From a virus, in the IMG/VR virus record IMGVR_UViG_3300033153_005039, positions 1 through 55,143 of that record: DNA of 55,143 nt; one strand, given 5' to 3'. Under the pieces are notes generated by a model, which saw nothing but the letters and a program-made list of their open reading frames with translations, was not told where the DNA came from and did no database searches. The position numbers and the translations under genes were made by a program. Numbering within the stretch: the first letter of the stretch is position 1; every line of letters begins with the position of its first letter. Of this stretch, positions 34,050 through 41,100 are shown piece by piece.

Positions 34050-34692
34050 TGATATTTTAAAATCCAATTTCATACCCGCTAAGACAGCGGTTATTCTAGC
34101 TCCGGGTCCCAATGGTCGCGAGCATTGGGATAAAATTCTATCAGGTACATTCGTTATTGCCGTGAATCAGGCAATAGAAATCAAAGAAGTAAATAAGACG
34201 ATCTGGCTTGCCAGTGATGGAACGCTGCCTGAAAAGAAATGGTTCGACAAGGCAGCCAATGAACTCATCGCAAGCAATTATGACCTGCACGATCTCGACA
34301 AACCCACACCTGTTTTCGATTCCGGTAAGTTGTTGAGATCATATCCTGATGTAAAATATACTTTCGAGCACGGCGGATCGTTATCGAAACAACCGTGGGG
34401 GTGCTTCCCCGGTGTTCTCCGTGGTGGTGCTACCGTGGCAGCTCAGGCGATGCAGCTCGCGTATCATTTGGGCTGTAAAAAAATAATCCTGTGCGGGGTT
34501 GACATGATGGGGAAGTATTATTTTAATGGGGGAATGATCGATAATATCCAGGTCCCCGATAATTCCGCAGGCAAGAAATGGCTCGCGCTGAACTGGATGC
34601 AGATACTCGTTAAGTGGTTTAAAGAAAACGGTACAGAAGTCAATTCAATAAGCAAGACAGCGATAAATGTTGCGAAAGTAAGGAGCGTATGA
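34042..34692 (+). CDS. DUF115/MptE-like protein A, 216 aa
   Basis: N-terminal KTAVILAPGPNGREHW, then FVIAVNQAI, then a central RGGATVAAQAMQLAYHLGCKKIILCGVDM abbreviated to GATVAAQAMQLAY and IILCGVDM. These match the Rossmann-like DUF115/6-hydroxymethylpterin pyrophosphokinase-like proteins that also occur in glycan biosynthesis clusters. Paralogue of the next gene. Confidence 0.68.
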   Translation: MADDILKSNFIPAKTAVILAPGPNGREHWDKILSGTFVIAVNQAIEIKEVNKTIWLASDGTLPEKKWFDKAANELIASNYDLHDLDKPTPVFDSGKLLRSYPDVKYTFEHGGSLSKQPWGCFPGVLRGGATVAAQAMQLAYHLGCKKIILCGVDMMGKYYFNGGMIDNIQVPDNSAGKKWLALNWMQILVKWFKENGTEVNSISKTAINVAKVRSV

Positions 34693-35489
34693 TGCCACAG
34701 TTAACCAAGATGTTTCCCGGAATAAAAAAAGGTAAGTACGGATTCGGTAAGAAACAGCATCAGGACCGCCATAAGCAGCGCGACATCCTCAAGCTGAAAC
34801 ACAAGATCACCCTACCCCTTGAAGATGGAAAGCGAACGTGCTACGTGGTTTCTCCGGGCCTGTACGGCCGCGACCATTACGGAGAGATACCAGAGGATGC
34901 ATTCGTTATCATCGTCAACTACGCGATAATGATCCCGGCATGGTGTCGCGAGAACGGTATCAGGGAATTGAAACCCGCGATATGGCTTTGCGCTGACAGG
35001 AATCTGGCAACGAAACCGGAATGCAAATGGTTCGTTGATGAACTCGATAAGATTATTGCAGCCGGGTACTCGCTCGAAATGGAAAACATTAAGGCAGGTG
35101 GCCCGGTCGTGCCCGTATTCGATAGCGGATTTCTTGGTGGTATCTTCCCAGTAGTCAGGACCATATTCAGTCATGGAAGATCGATGCGCCGTAAGCAGCC
35201 GCAGCCGATACCGAATCGATTACGCGCCGGATTAACGATAAGCTGTCAGGCAATGCAGTTGGCTTACTGGCTCGGAGCGGAGACTATTAAAATTTGCGGG
35301 ATAGATATGTGGTCAGATGATTACTTCGATGGGCACAAGACGAATGTGAGCGCGAGGCGTAACCGGGCATGGCCCCAGTGCACGCACTTCGATCAGTTCA
35401 TTCGATGGCTTAAAGCAAATGGGATACGCCCGGTGAGCATCAGCAGGACGGCGTTAAAGATCGAGCAGCCGCCAGCGGTGCCGGATTAA
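34692..35489 (+). CDS. DUF115/MptE-like protein B, 265 aa
   Basis: Paralogue of the gene before: PGLYGRDHY, then FVIIVNYAIMI, then RAGLTISCQAMQLAYWLGAE and IKICGIDMW. It has an extra basic N-terminus. ATG 34692 is preferred over the adjacent ATG because AAGGAG is six bases away. The pair probably acts on the same or a related sugar phosphate, which is inference. It is the last rightward gene before the convergent operon. Confidence 0.68.
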   Translation: MPQLTKMFPGIKKGKYGFGKKQHQDRHKQRDILKLKHKITLPLEDGKRTCYVVSPGLYGRDHYGEIPEDAFVIIVNYAIMIPAWCRENGIRELKPAIWLCADRNLATKPECKWFVDELDKIIAAGYSLEMENIKAGGPVVPVFDSGFLGGIFPVVRTIFSHGRSMRRKQPQPIPNRLRAGLTISCQAMQLAYWLGAETIKICGIDMWSDDYFDGHKTNVSARRNRAWPQCTHFDQFIRWLKANGIRPVSISRTALKIEQPPAVPD

Positions 35490-35501
35490 TCAATGGCAGT
35501 T

Positions 35502-35741
35502 TCATGCATGAAAAAAACTTGGCTTACTTTCGGTATGCTTCATCCTCTCCGCATACTCTGATCGGTTCTTGATTTCGCCCAGGAATGTATGTACTGATTC
35601 AAGTTCGGGGTGCGCCTTGAAAGTGGCGGCTATCGTGTTCGGTGTATCCATTCCAGTACCCGCGAGTTTGCCATTCCTGTTATAATATTTCGCCCCGGCC
35701 TGGTGAATGATTTCTTGCTTTAACTTTTTCATCGTGAACAT
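35502..35741 (-). CDS. Hypothetical protein, 79 aa
   Basis: Last gene of the leftward operon. GGAGGAAATAGA precedes the ATG. Basic, helical, with NRNGKLAGTGMDTPNTI and HTFLGEIKNRSEYAERM. No family recognised. Only 12 bases separate it from the end of the rightward sugar cassette, with no clear terminator between the convergent operons. Confidence 0.7.
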   Translation of the reverse strand: MFTMKKLKQEIIHQAGAKYYNRNGKLAGTGMDTPNTIAATFKAHPELESVHTFLGEIKNRSEYAERMKHTESKPSFFHA

Positions 35742-35794
35742 TTCTATTTCCTCCGTAGTGTTGCGCGTTTCCCGTCGCGCCCCGGCTCTATTGA

Positions 35795-35950
35795 TTATGA
35801 TGTGATCTTGAATTCCTTGATGATGATGTCCCTGATTGCCCTCCGCGCCCTTCCCATCTCTCTGGATTTTTCGTAGTCTCCCTTTTTGATTTTGTCATCC
35901 TGCATGTCGTAAAGGTCTGATTGGATTTTCTGTAGTTCGTTGATTTTCAT
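35795..35950 (-). CDS. Hypothetical basic helical protein, 51 aa
   Basis: Ribosome site AGGAG seven bases before ATG. Helical and basic (KIKKGDYEKSREMGRARRAIRD). First gene behind a consensus leftward promoter, so it is probably well expressed. Confidence 0.7.
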   Translation of the reverse strand: MKINELQKIQSDLYDMQDDKIKKGDYEKSREMGRARRAIRDIIIKEFKITS

Positions 35951-35985
35951 TTCATGTCTCCTGTTTGTTTTTATCTTACACCCAT

Positions 35986-36014
35986 AGTATAAACCACCTT
36001 ATACCTTTTGTCAA
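35986..36014 (-). promoter_or_regulatory. Consensus sigma70 promoter, leftward
   Basis: On the minus strand TTGACA and TATACT are separated by 17 bases, 36 bases upstream of the 51-aa gene. The sequence resembles the rightward promoter at 4841 (GCTTGACA...GGTTTATACT), so both may be co-regulated. Confidence 0.85.
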
Positions 36015-36071
36015 GCACTTTTATACATAATAATCAATAAAAATACCCGCCGCCGTTGCCGGATTAATCCT

Positions 36072-36179
36072 CTACGACGTTTGCAGCGACAATAGAATGT
36101 ATAACATGGCGACTATCGGTATAAATAGTATTGAGCCGATTAGCATTCTCCATTGCCCGTCAGACATGTTCCTGAACAT
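36072..36179 (-). CDS. Membrane miniprotein, 35 aa
   Basis: AGGAGACATA precedes the ATG. One transmembrane helix (MLIGSILFIPIVAMLYILLSL). Its start overlaps the stop of the 23-residue ORF upstream (TAATG). Confidence 0.55.
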   Translation of the reverse strand: MFRNMSDGQWRMLIGSILFIPIVAMLYILLSLQTS

Positions 36180-36250
36180 TATGTCTCCTCGACGAATTCA
36201 CAGGGTATGTTGAGGGATTGCAAGTTGCCCGATTTAAGTTCGTCTATCAT
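36179..36250 (-). CDS. Tiny ORF, 23 aa, ending CEFVEET
   Basis: Coupled to the membrane miniprotein by TAATG and carrying that gene's ribosome site in its last codons. The tail IPCEFVEE resembles LPCEFIE at the end of the 99-aa protein at 50024, so it may be a remnant of a duplicated gene end. Confidence 0.35.
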   Translation of the reverse strand: MIDELKSGNLQSLNIPCEFVEET

Positions 36251-36296
36251 CGACAAACTCATCCAGTGTCATCGGTTCAATCTGTTTGTCTGTCAT
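36234..36296 (-). CDS. Tiny ORF, 20 aa
   Basis: GGAGGAAACTG precedes the ATG. The first residues (MTDKQ) repeat the start of the 124-aa gene just upstream (MTDKQNP), a sign of a duplicated start region. Confidence 0.4.
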   Translation of the reverse strand: MTDKQIEPMTLDEFVDDRRT

Positions 36297-36651
36297 CAGT
36301 TTCCTCCACGGTTAGACGGTCAATATGCGCTTGCGCTTCTTCCTCTGTTGGATAGCTTGCAAGACAAGCAGGGAGAATCTCACCACAACACGGACAGGTT
36401 TCCATACAGCGAACTTGATACTCTCTTCTCTTTGGATCACCGGGAAAAATTACTCCAATGTTAAAGTCGTCTTGCTTAAACGTCCCTCTTATCCCTTCAA
36501 TCATGGCAGCCCGTTCAGCTACAAGGCGATCACGACACCAGTAAATTCCACGTGCGAGTTCAGATGAATGGACTTCGCTTTCAGCGTAGTAGTTTGCCTT
36601 GTCGGTTAATTCGGCGATCAGCGCATCAATTGGATTCTGTTTGTCTGTCAT
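36277..36651 (-). CDS. Hypothetical protein, 124 aa, CPCC motif
   Basis: Helical N-terminal half with ALIAELTDKANYYAES and a C-terminal part holding CMETCPCCGEILPAC, a cysteine cluster fit for zinc. Overlaps its upstream neighbour by four bases. Function unknown. Confidence 0.72.
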   Translation of the reverse strand: MTDKQNPIDALIAELTDKANYYAESEVHSSELARGIYWCRDRLVAERAAMIEGIRGTFKQDDFNIGVIFPGDPKRREYQVRCMETCPCCGEILPACLASYPTEEEAQAHIDRLTVEETDDRQTD

Positions 36652-37079
36652 AGAAAAGGGTCCTCCCAGATTTTAATTTCGGCAATGTCTTTATAAATAT
36701 TTTCCCATTCGCTAAGTTTCAATAATACATCCCTGTGTGGATTCCCGTTTTCGAGAACGCGGATATAAAATTCATCACGCGAAGATTCCATTATAAACTT
36801 TCGCAGCCAGATAACTTCAAGGACTTTCTCTTCTTCGGCTTCATTCAGCTCCTCTCTCTTCGTTAGCATCTTCTTTCGCAAATCCCTGACTTCCACTAGC
36901 TGATATCTGATATGTGAAATCAAAGGTTTGAGCCAGCCAAACTCCGTAATCGTATCCGTGTCATCGGAGTCCCAATCCACCTTATCGAATTCACTGTCCA
37001 ATTCGTCGAACAATTTTTTACTGATTTTATAGCAGTCTAGTAAATAACCAAGAGCCATACTGGCATAGAAGTTACTCAT
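36648..37079 (-). CDS. Hypothetical helical protein, 143 aa
   Basis: Nearly all-helical, charged, with a likely coiled coil at residues 65-90 (LRKKMLTKREELNEAEEEK). No signal or membrane segment. Overlaps both neighbours. Not recognised. Confidence 0.72.
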   Translation of the reverse strand: MSNFYASMALGYLLDCYKISKKLFDELDSEFDKVDWDSDDTDTITEFGWLKPLISHIRYQLVEVRDLRKKMLTKREELNEAEEEKVLEVIWLRKFIMESSRDEFYIRVLENGNPHRDVLLKLSEWENIYKDIAEIKIWEDPFL

Positions 37080-37299
37080 GATTCCCCCCTTCGTTTAGTT
37101 TAATTAGTTTTTCGAGTGGACTCGGCTTCCCATCCATACAGTCGAGAACTTCCTGAAACGCCTGCCCTTTCCAGGAAGATTCTGCCATTGACTGCATTCC
37201 CCCATCCCTGGCTTGGTCTAGCCATGATTTGACCTGAGTACGGAGTTCCGCAAACCGCTTCTCCCATGCAGCGCACGTATCGCATTTGCCGTTTGTCAT
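37072..37299 (-). CDS. Hypothetical protein, 75 aa, CDTC motif; paralogue of 48765 gene
   Basis: Shares a SMAESSWKGQAFQEVLD block and an SPLEK end with the protein at 48765-49007, where it reads SIAESIWKRRAFEEVL. The N-terminus has CDTC, which the paralogue lacks. Role unknown. Confidence 0.7.
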   Translation of the reverse strand: MTNGKCDTCAAWEKRFAELRTQVKSWLDQARDGGMQSMAESSWKGQAFQEVLDCMDGKPSPLEKLIKLNEGGNHE

Positions 37300-37502
37300 T
37301 ATTTACCTCCACTCCTCTTAAAATAACCGCCGATGATTGAAAGCAACAATGCGAGTCCGAACGCCTGCCAGTAAGTAAGTTCCGGCGCACTGAATACTCC
37401 CGCTGCAATCCAGTTCCATAGAAGCATTAAGAACAACGCTCCGGCGAATGCACAGATTGCGATGATTAATAATATTCCGAGACATCCTAGAAAAATTGTC
37501 AT
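37299..37502 (-). CDS. Two-helix membrane protein, 67 aa
   Basis: Two hydrophobic segments (FLGCLGILLIIAICAFAGAL and YWQAFGLALLLSIIGGYF, given here as separate stretches) and a basic end (KRSGGK). It is of a type often found in phage and prophage genomes without known function. AAGGAGCGTAATC leader. Confidence 0.7.
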   Translation of the reverse strand: MTIFLGCLGILLIIAICAFAGALFLMLLWNWIAAGVFSAPELTYWQAFGLALLLSIIGGYFKRSGGK

Positions 37503-37504
37503 GA

Positions 37505-38245
37505 TTACGCTCCTTGATTTTTTATCCTCTCTCTCAACTTAGCAATCTCGAACCCGTCCTTTGTCGCCTCGACCGTCAACTCATTTACCTTGTCCCTGAG
37601 CGTCTTGATTACCTGATCCTTATTCTCCAATCGCTCAGGATACTTTTCATCGACGAAAGCCTGCAATGCGACGTTGGAATCGTCAAGCTTTTTCTGCAAG
37701 AGTTGATTCGCCGATTTAATCCGCTTCATATCTATTTCATATTGATTCAGTCTTGTCCGCAGCGTTGTAATTTCCCTTTGGAGTCCAGCGAGTGCCTTGC
37801 TGTCTTCGCTTATGGTCAACGTGTCACGTTTCTTTTTCAACTCAGGTTGTACGTGACGTTTCCGCTCAGTAACAAGATCGACATTCGCTTTGTCCAGTTT
37901 CGTTCTCAGGATTTTCATGTCCGTTTCCATGAGGTCATGCTTTTGCTTCGAGATCGCACATGCATCCTGCAACTTTTTGACAGCGTAATTATGCTCTACT
38001 CGATTGGAAGTTATCACACTTTCCTTATCGGCGATGCCCTTAGTCAGTTTCGCAATCTCATTCGTCTTAACCGCCAGCGCAACCTTCGCAGTCTTTAAAC
38101 TTCCGGCAGCCCTTTGATATTCTATGCGGGTAGATGTCAGCTCTTTATTCAGCGCATCGACCTTGCCTGATAGATCGTTCAGTTCAGCATCTTTAACTTT
38201 CAGGGCTGTCATTGCGGACTCATATAATTGTTCGTAGTCTTTCAT
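37505..38245 (-). CDS. Long coiled-coil protein, 246 aa
   Basis: Heptad-rich over most of its length (LNDLSGKVDALNKELTSTR and similar), highly charged. Lacks membrane anchors. Such proteins in early operons may scaffold replication or hijack host complexes; nothing specific is visible. GGAGGTGATGAAGAT leader. Confidence 0.75.
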   Translation of the reverse strand: MKDYEQLYESAMTALKVKDAELNDLSGKVDALNKELTSTRIEYQRAAGSLKTAKVALAVKTNEIAKLTKGIADKESVITSNRVEHNYAVKKLQDACAISKQKHDLMETDMKILRTKLDKANVDLVTERKRHVQPELKKKRDTLTISEDSKALAGLQREITTLRTRLNQYEIDMKRIKSANQLLQKKLDDSNVALQAFVDEKYPERLENKDQVIKTLRDKVNELTVEATKDGFEIAKLRERIKNQGA

Positions 38246-38430
38246 ATCTTCATCACCTCCGGGAGTTTATGACTCAGCCTCGCTTCTATTTTCTCTCTCA
38301 GTATTATCAGCGCACGTTCGTAACTCTGCGTGGTATCTGATGAATTACCGCTGTCGTCGTATATGGCAAAGCAATACGGCTCATCCTGTTCGATGATACC
38401 GAAAAGCATTTCAGGCTTGATGTCTGTCAC
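38242..38430 (-). CDS. Hypothetical protein, 62 aa
   Basis: GTG start overlapping the previous gene's TGA (GTGA), with GGAGGATGATGAATC in front. This is one of five junctions with nearly the same sequence. Alpha/beta protein with PYCFAIYDDSGN. Confidence 0.65.
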   Translation of the reverse strand: MTDIKPEMLFGIIEQDEPYCFAIYDDSGNSSDTTQSYERALIILREKIEARLSHKLPEVMKI

Positions 38431-38597
38431 GATTCATCATCCTCCATCCACATCGGTTTGAATATTCCACCACCGAAATAGATACTGAATACGATTCCTG
38501 GGATCAGGACGACTATTAACTCATCGGTGTGGTCAAAGTACATAACTCCCCAAAATGCGATAGGATAGCAGTCTATGTGGAATCGCCACTTGCTCAC
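38427..38597 (-). CDS. Membrane-associated protein, 56 aa
   Basis: GTG start overlapping the preceding stop. A hydrophobic stretch (LIVVLIPGIVFSIYFGGGIF) would span the membrane. Ends MEDDES, so its last codons form the repeated ribosome-site junction. Confidence 0.6.
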   Translation of the reverse strand: MSKWRFHIDCYPIAFWGVMYFDHTDELIVVLIPGIVFSIYFGGGIFKPMWMEDDES

Positions 38598-38863
38598 GAT
38601 TCATCCTTCTGCCACATGAAATCCATGTGGACGTAAGCGCAGTTGGCGCAGTAATCACTTGTCGGTTCTAGCCATCCCCAAAAGCCGGAAAGCGTCACGC
38701 ACGGTTCACCACAGTCCTGACATGGTATCGGATCAGTTGCGTCGGCGAGTGTGCGCTGAACAGGAGTGATGTATTTATACTCCGGCTCACCCTCGCGTGG
38801 GAAACACCAGACGTGCCCATTTCTGGCTGCACTTGAACCCCCACACACCGTAGAATATGTCAT
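38594..38863 (-). CDS. Zinc-finger protein, 89 aa
   Basis: CQDC, then C, then CANC pairs over residues 45-75 suggest a zinc ribbon or treble clef. N-terminal part resembles small phage proteins with WCFPREGEPEYKY. Ends with KDES at the repeated junction. Confidence 0.68.
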   Translation of the reverse strand: MTYSTVCGGSSAARNGHVWCFPREGEPEYKYITPVQRTLADATDPIPCQDCGEPCVTLSGFWGWLEPTSDYCANCAYVHMDFMWQKDES

Positions 38864-38952
38864 TATTTACACCCCGCTAGAAATAGAATTATCGATCCCG
38901 CCACGGCGATGAAGTTCCAGAACGCCCACCATTCATATTTAGTCTGGCTCAC
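38863..38952 (-). CDS. Tiny membrane/lipoprotein-like peptide, 29 aa
   Basis: GTG start at the EDGS junction, stop overlapping the next ATG (TAATG). Consists of a WWAFWNF stretch and a hydrophobic helix ending LFLAGCK. The LAGC would fit a lipobox but so close to the C-terminus it would leave only Cys-Lys. Confidence 0.5.
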   Translation of the reverse strand: MSQTKYEWWAFWNFIAVAGSIILFLAGCK

Positions 38953-39209
38953 GATCCATCCTCCAGGAGCTTGCGGGCTTCATCAAGAGCTTTATCTTGA
39001 CGAAGGTCATCAAATTCAGCCTTGTCATACACGGCAAAATTAGTAGACCTCAATTTGGCAAAGGCTCTATTCCAGCACTCACATAATGCCACCACCTTCG
39101 GCAGCATGTCCGCACGGGCTTTCATGCGGTCAAACTCATCCGCAGGCAGACCTTTAAGCTCCGTTACGTTAACACCGATCACCTGCGTCCATTTGTAATT
39201 GTTAGTCAC
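38949..39209 (-). CDS. Hypothetical protein, 86 aa
   Basis: GTG start at the repeated junction; the longer frame upstream lies in the neighbouring gene. Helical, acidic, ending ARKLLEDGS. Not recognised. Confidence 0.65.
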   Translation of the reverse strand: MTNNYKWTQVIGVNVTELKGLPADEFDRMKARADMLPKVVALCECWNRAFAKLRSTNFAVYDKAEFDDLRQDKALDEARKLLEDGS

Positions 39210-39544
39210 GATCCATCCTCCGGGTAGTCGAATTCCACAACCCACGGCATCTTGGCGGGACCGCCCATCATGGTTATAAATTCTTCCTTGTCTTTCCAGT
39301 ACCTTGCCCCGCCCTCTCGCTCGAAGTCTTCATCTGTCATTGAATACATTGACTGCCTGTACGGGTATTCCGTGATCCTGATCTTGCGTATGAACTCACC
39401 GCCACGATGCGGTCCTGCCGTCCATGCGTCAACGATCATACCGGGTTTGAATTTCGCAGCGTGACTGCCCTGCCAGAAACGGCGCGTGACTGTCTTGGTG
39501 CCGTCCTGGATAGCCTCAACTGTTTTCTGGAAGCTGACTATCAC
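39206..39544 (-). CDS. ASCH/morphogenesis-like small protein, 112 aa
   Basis: Sequence IVSFQKTVEAIQDGTKTVTRRFW, abbreviated as a stretch with TVTRR, then KPGMIVDAW, then GEFIRKIRITEYPYRQS and MTDEDFEREGG. This matches the ASCH/PUA-like domain proteins that many phages carry and that may bind RNA or nucleotides. GTG start at the repeated junction. Confidence 0.75.
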   Translation of the reverse strand: MIVSFQKTVEAIQDGTKTVTRRFWQGSHAAKFKPGMIVDAWTAGPHRGGEFIRKIRITEYPYRQSMYSMTDEDFEREGGARYWKDKEEFITMMGGPAKMPWVVEFDYPEDGS

Positions 39545-39918
39545 GATCCATCCTCCCCGTCCACGAATTCGGCGGTTCTGCCCAAAGCGGTGATAAACTG
39601 TTCTGCATCAACCCTAGTATAGCCGTGTAGGGCGAATTGCTTATTACCAATCATGATACACGGCAATCCGCCCGGTAGCAGCTTAAACCTCAACACCCCC
39701 CGCATACCCGCTTCCTTGCAATCGCAGTCGTACCCTAGCCGTCCGACGATGTACCTGCCAGTGTCCAGACATATCTTGCACTGACCGGGCTTGTACACTG
39801 GATTTGTCTCCTGCTGCTCCCGCCCCTTTTTCAAACACCGTGAGCACAGATGCGTTTCGTCGCGCGTTAACGGACACTCGCATTCAGCACATAGCCTGTC
39901 GCCTAATCCATCAGTCAT
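39541..39918 (-). CDS. Zinc-ribbon protein, 125 aa
   Basis: N-terminal CAECECPL...CSRC knuckle and a second unit CKIC...CDC near residues 47-68; the C-terminal half is a small alpha/beta domain (GLPCIMIGNKQFALHGYT). Ends GEDGS at the repeated junction. Two zinc sites are likely. Function unknown. Confidence 0.7.
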   Translation of the reverse strand: MTDGLGDRLCAECECPLTRDETHLCSRCLKKGREQQETNPVYKPGQCKICLDTGRYIVGRLGYDCDCKEAGMRGVLRFKLLPGGLPCIMIGNKQFALHGYTRVDAEQFITALGRTAEFVDGEDGS

Positions 39919-40043
39919 TTCTTCATCGCCTCCCGTAATTTGTCCTCGACTATAGTCTCTGGCTTCCCGATCACCTTGGCGATGTCCTGTATACTCACGC
40001 CGTACATAAACGCTCCCAGGATTACTTTTTGTAGTGTGGTCAT
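39915..40043 (-). CDS. Helix-turn-helix miniprotein, 42 aa
   Basis: VILGAFMYGVSIQDIAKVIGKP followed by ETIVEDKLREAM reads like a single helix-turn-helix (MYGVSIQDIAKVIGK as turn and recognition helix). Start and stop overlap the neighbours by ATGA. A small DNA-binding regulator or terminase-like fragment. Confidence 0.6.
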   Translation of the reverse strand: MTTLQKVILGAFMYGVSIQDIAKVIGKPETIVEDKLREAMKK

Positions 40044-40498
40044 GCGCTCACATCCTTGCCATGCAGGTACCAGTAAGCCTCGACCGCACGTCTGAGCACC
40101 AGCCCTTTGAGTATCCTTCTCGCAGCGTAGATATGATTCATGAAAGCGTATGCGGCCTTGAATCGCTCGCCTGCGTTGTGATATTTCATTACCTTACTCT
40201 TCCTCAACGCGCCGATCCCGATGTTGTACGCTAGCGATACCAGGGCATCGAACTCGCGCTGATTCGCCGGACGTTCAAGCATGTTCGCTACCTTTTCCAT
40301 GCGGTAATGGGTGTCGTTACGGAAAAGTTCGTCTGCTTTCTCACGGGTGATCTTCATTCCCCTGCCGATGGGTATGCCGTCCACCTTGCCAGTCTGACCG
40401 TAGCCGATTGTCCAGACACCAGCGGGGCACTTGTAGGCTGTCAGGCGTAAGCCCTCCCAATTTTGTATCTTGTTGATTATTCCGTTACTTAGTTCCAT
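40040..40498 (-). CDS. Endolysin, GH24 lysozyme, 152 aa
   Basis: Peptidoglycan muramidase. Catalytic Glu15 in NWEGLRLTAYKC, then Cys24 and Thr30 in GVWTIGYG, giving the E-8-C-5-T triad spacing of P1/P21-type lysozymes. Start at ATG with AGGAG seven bases upstream; no signal or SAR helix, so it needs a holin. It sits among zinc and unknown genes in the leftward operon, far from the holin-like genes at 32.3-32.7 kb, which is unusual. Confidence 0.92.
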   Translation of the reverse strand: MELSNGIINKIQNWEGLRLTAYKCPAGVWTIGYGQTGKVDGIPIGRGMKITREKADELFRNDTHYRMEKVANMLERPANQREFDALVSLAYNIGIGALRKSKVMKYHNAGERFKAAYAFMNHIYAARRILKGLVLRRAVEAYWYLHGKDVSA

Positions 40499-40664
40499 CG
40501 CTTGTCTCCTGCTGAAAGTTTCTACGCGCATGTTGATTGATTTCTTTGGCACATTGATGACAAACGTAAGTGATCCTATTTACGCTTGTCACTACCGGGT
40601 ATTCCCTGTCACAAAAATCACATTTAGCATTGCGGATTCTGTGAAACAAAAGCTTGCTACTCAT
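40485..40664 (-). CDS. Zinc-finger protein, 59 aa
   Basis: CDFC and CHQC pairs 17 residues apart, basic and His-rich C-terminus. AAAGGAGAGAGCG leader. Overlaps the endolysin start by 14 bases, so the endolysin is translated in coupling with it. Confidence 0.62.
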   Translation of the reverse strand: MSSKLLFHRIRNAKCDFCDREYPVVTSVNRITYVCHQCAKEINQHARRNFQQETSDGTK

Positions 40665-41100
40665 CGCTCTCTCCTTTCATGGCGGCGTCGATAGCTGCTC
40701 GTGGTGTGTTGTCATCGGTGGCCACATCCTCGCATTGTTCAGTGTCCTCTAATACCTCATCCTGAATGACGGGGCACCAAAATTCGCCACCGCCATTGTT
40801 GGTCGTTTTGTAATGTGAGCAGTCAATACATGTTTTCATATCGTTTTCTCCTTTCATTGCAGCGTCGATGGCTGCATTTATTGTTGAGTGCCATTGCGTG
40901 ACACCTCCAATGGCGTAAAGTTCTCTATCGCCCTGCTGCATGATTACCCACTCAGGGTGAGCGAGTAATGCCATGTACCGCTCCCGGTCGGCCTGCAGGG
41001 CGGCGAGTTCGGCTTTAACCTTATACCCCAACTGAATTGCGTTGCCGAAATGTGTATGATGAGAAGTTAATTCGTCAAGTAATTTATCTATTGCACTCAC
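40657..41100 (-). CDS. Apparent two-part fusion with repeated AAIDAAMKGE tail, 147 aa
   Basis: Residues 1-90 are a helical domain (LTSHHTHFGNAIQLGYKV) ending AAIDAAMKGEND. A cysteine-rich part follows (MKTCIDCSHYK, then CPV, then CED) and ends again in AAIDAAMKGESD. The first copy contains AAGGAG and a well-spaced ATG, so the second half can also start on its own as a 59-aa protein. The layout suggests two adjacent genes with the same ending that lost the stop between them. GTG start overlapping TGA. Confidence 0.7.
   Translation of the reverse strand: MSAIDKLLDELTSHHTHFGNAIQLGYKVKAELAALQADRERYMALLAHPEWVIMQQGDRELYAIGGVTQWHSTINAAIDAAMKGENDMKTCIDCSHYKTTNNGGGEFWCPVIQDEVLEDTEQCEDVATDDNTPRAAIDAAMKGESDE

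Noticed and set aside
35500-35515. Palindrome TTTCATGCATGAAA between convergent operons as a bidirectional terminator
   Set aside because: It lies within the end of the leftward gene and is followed by A-runs in the + direction; no U-tract follows the stem in either direction.
37514-38098. 194-codon plus-strand ORF opposite the coiled-coil gene
   Set aside because: Shadow of a heptad-rich helical gene; no ribosome site and no plus-strand genes nearby.
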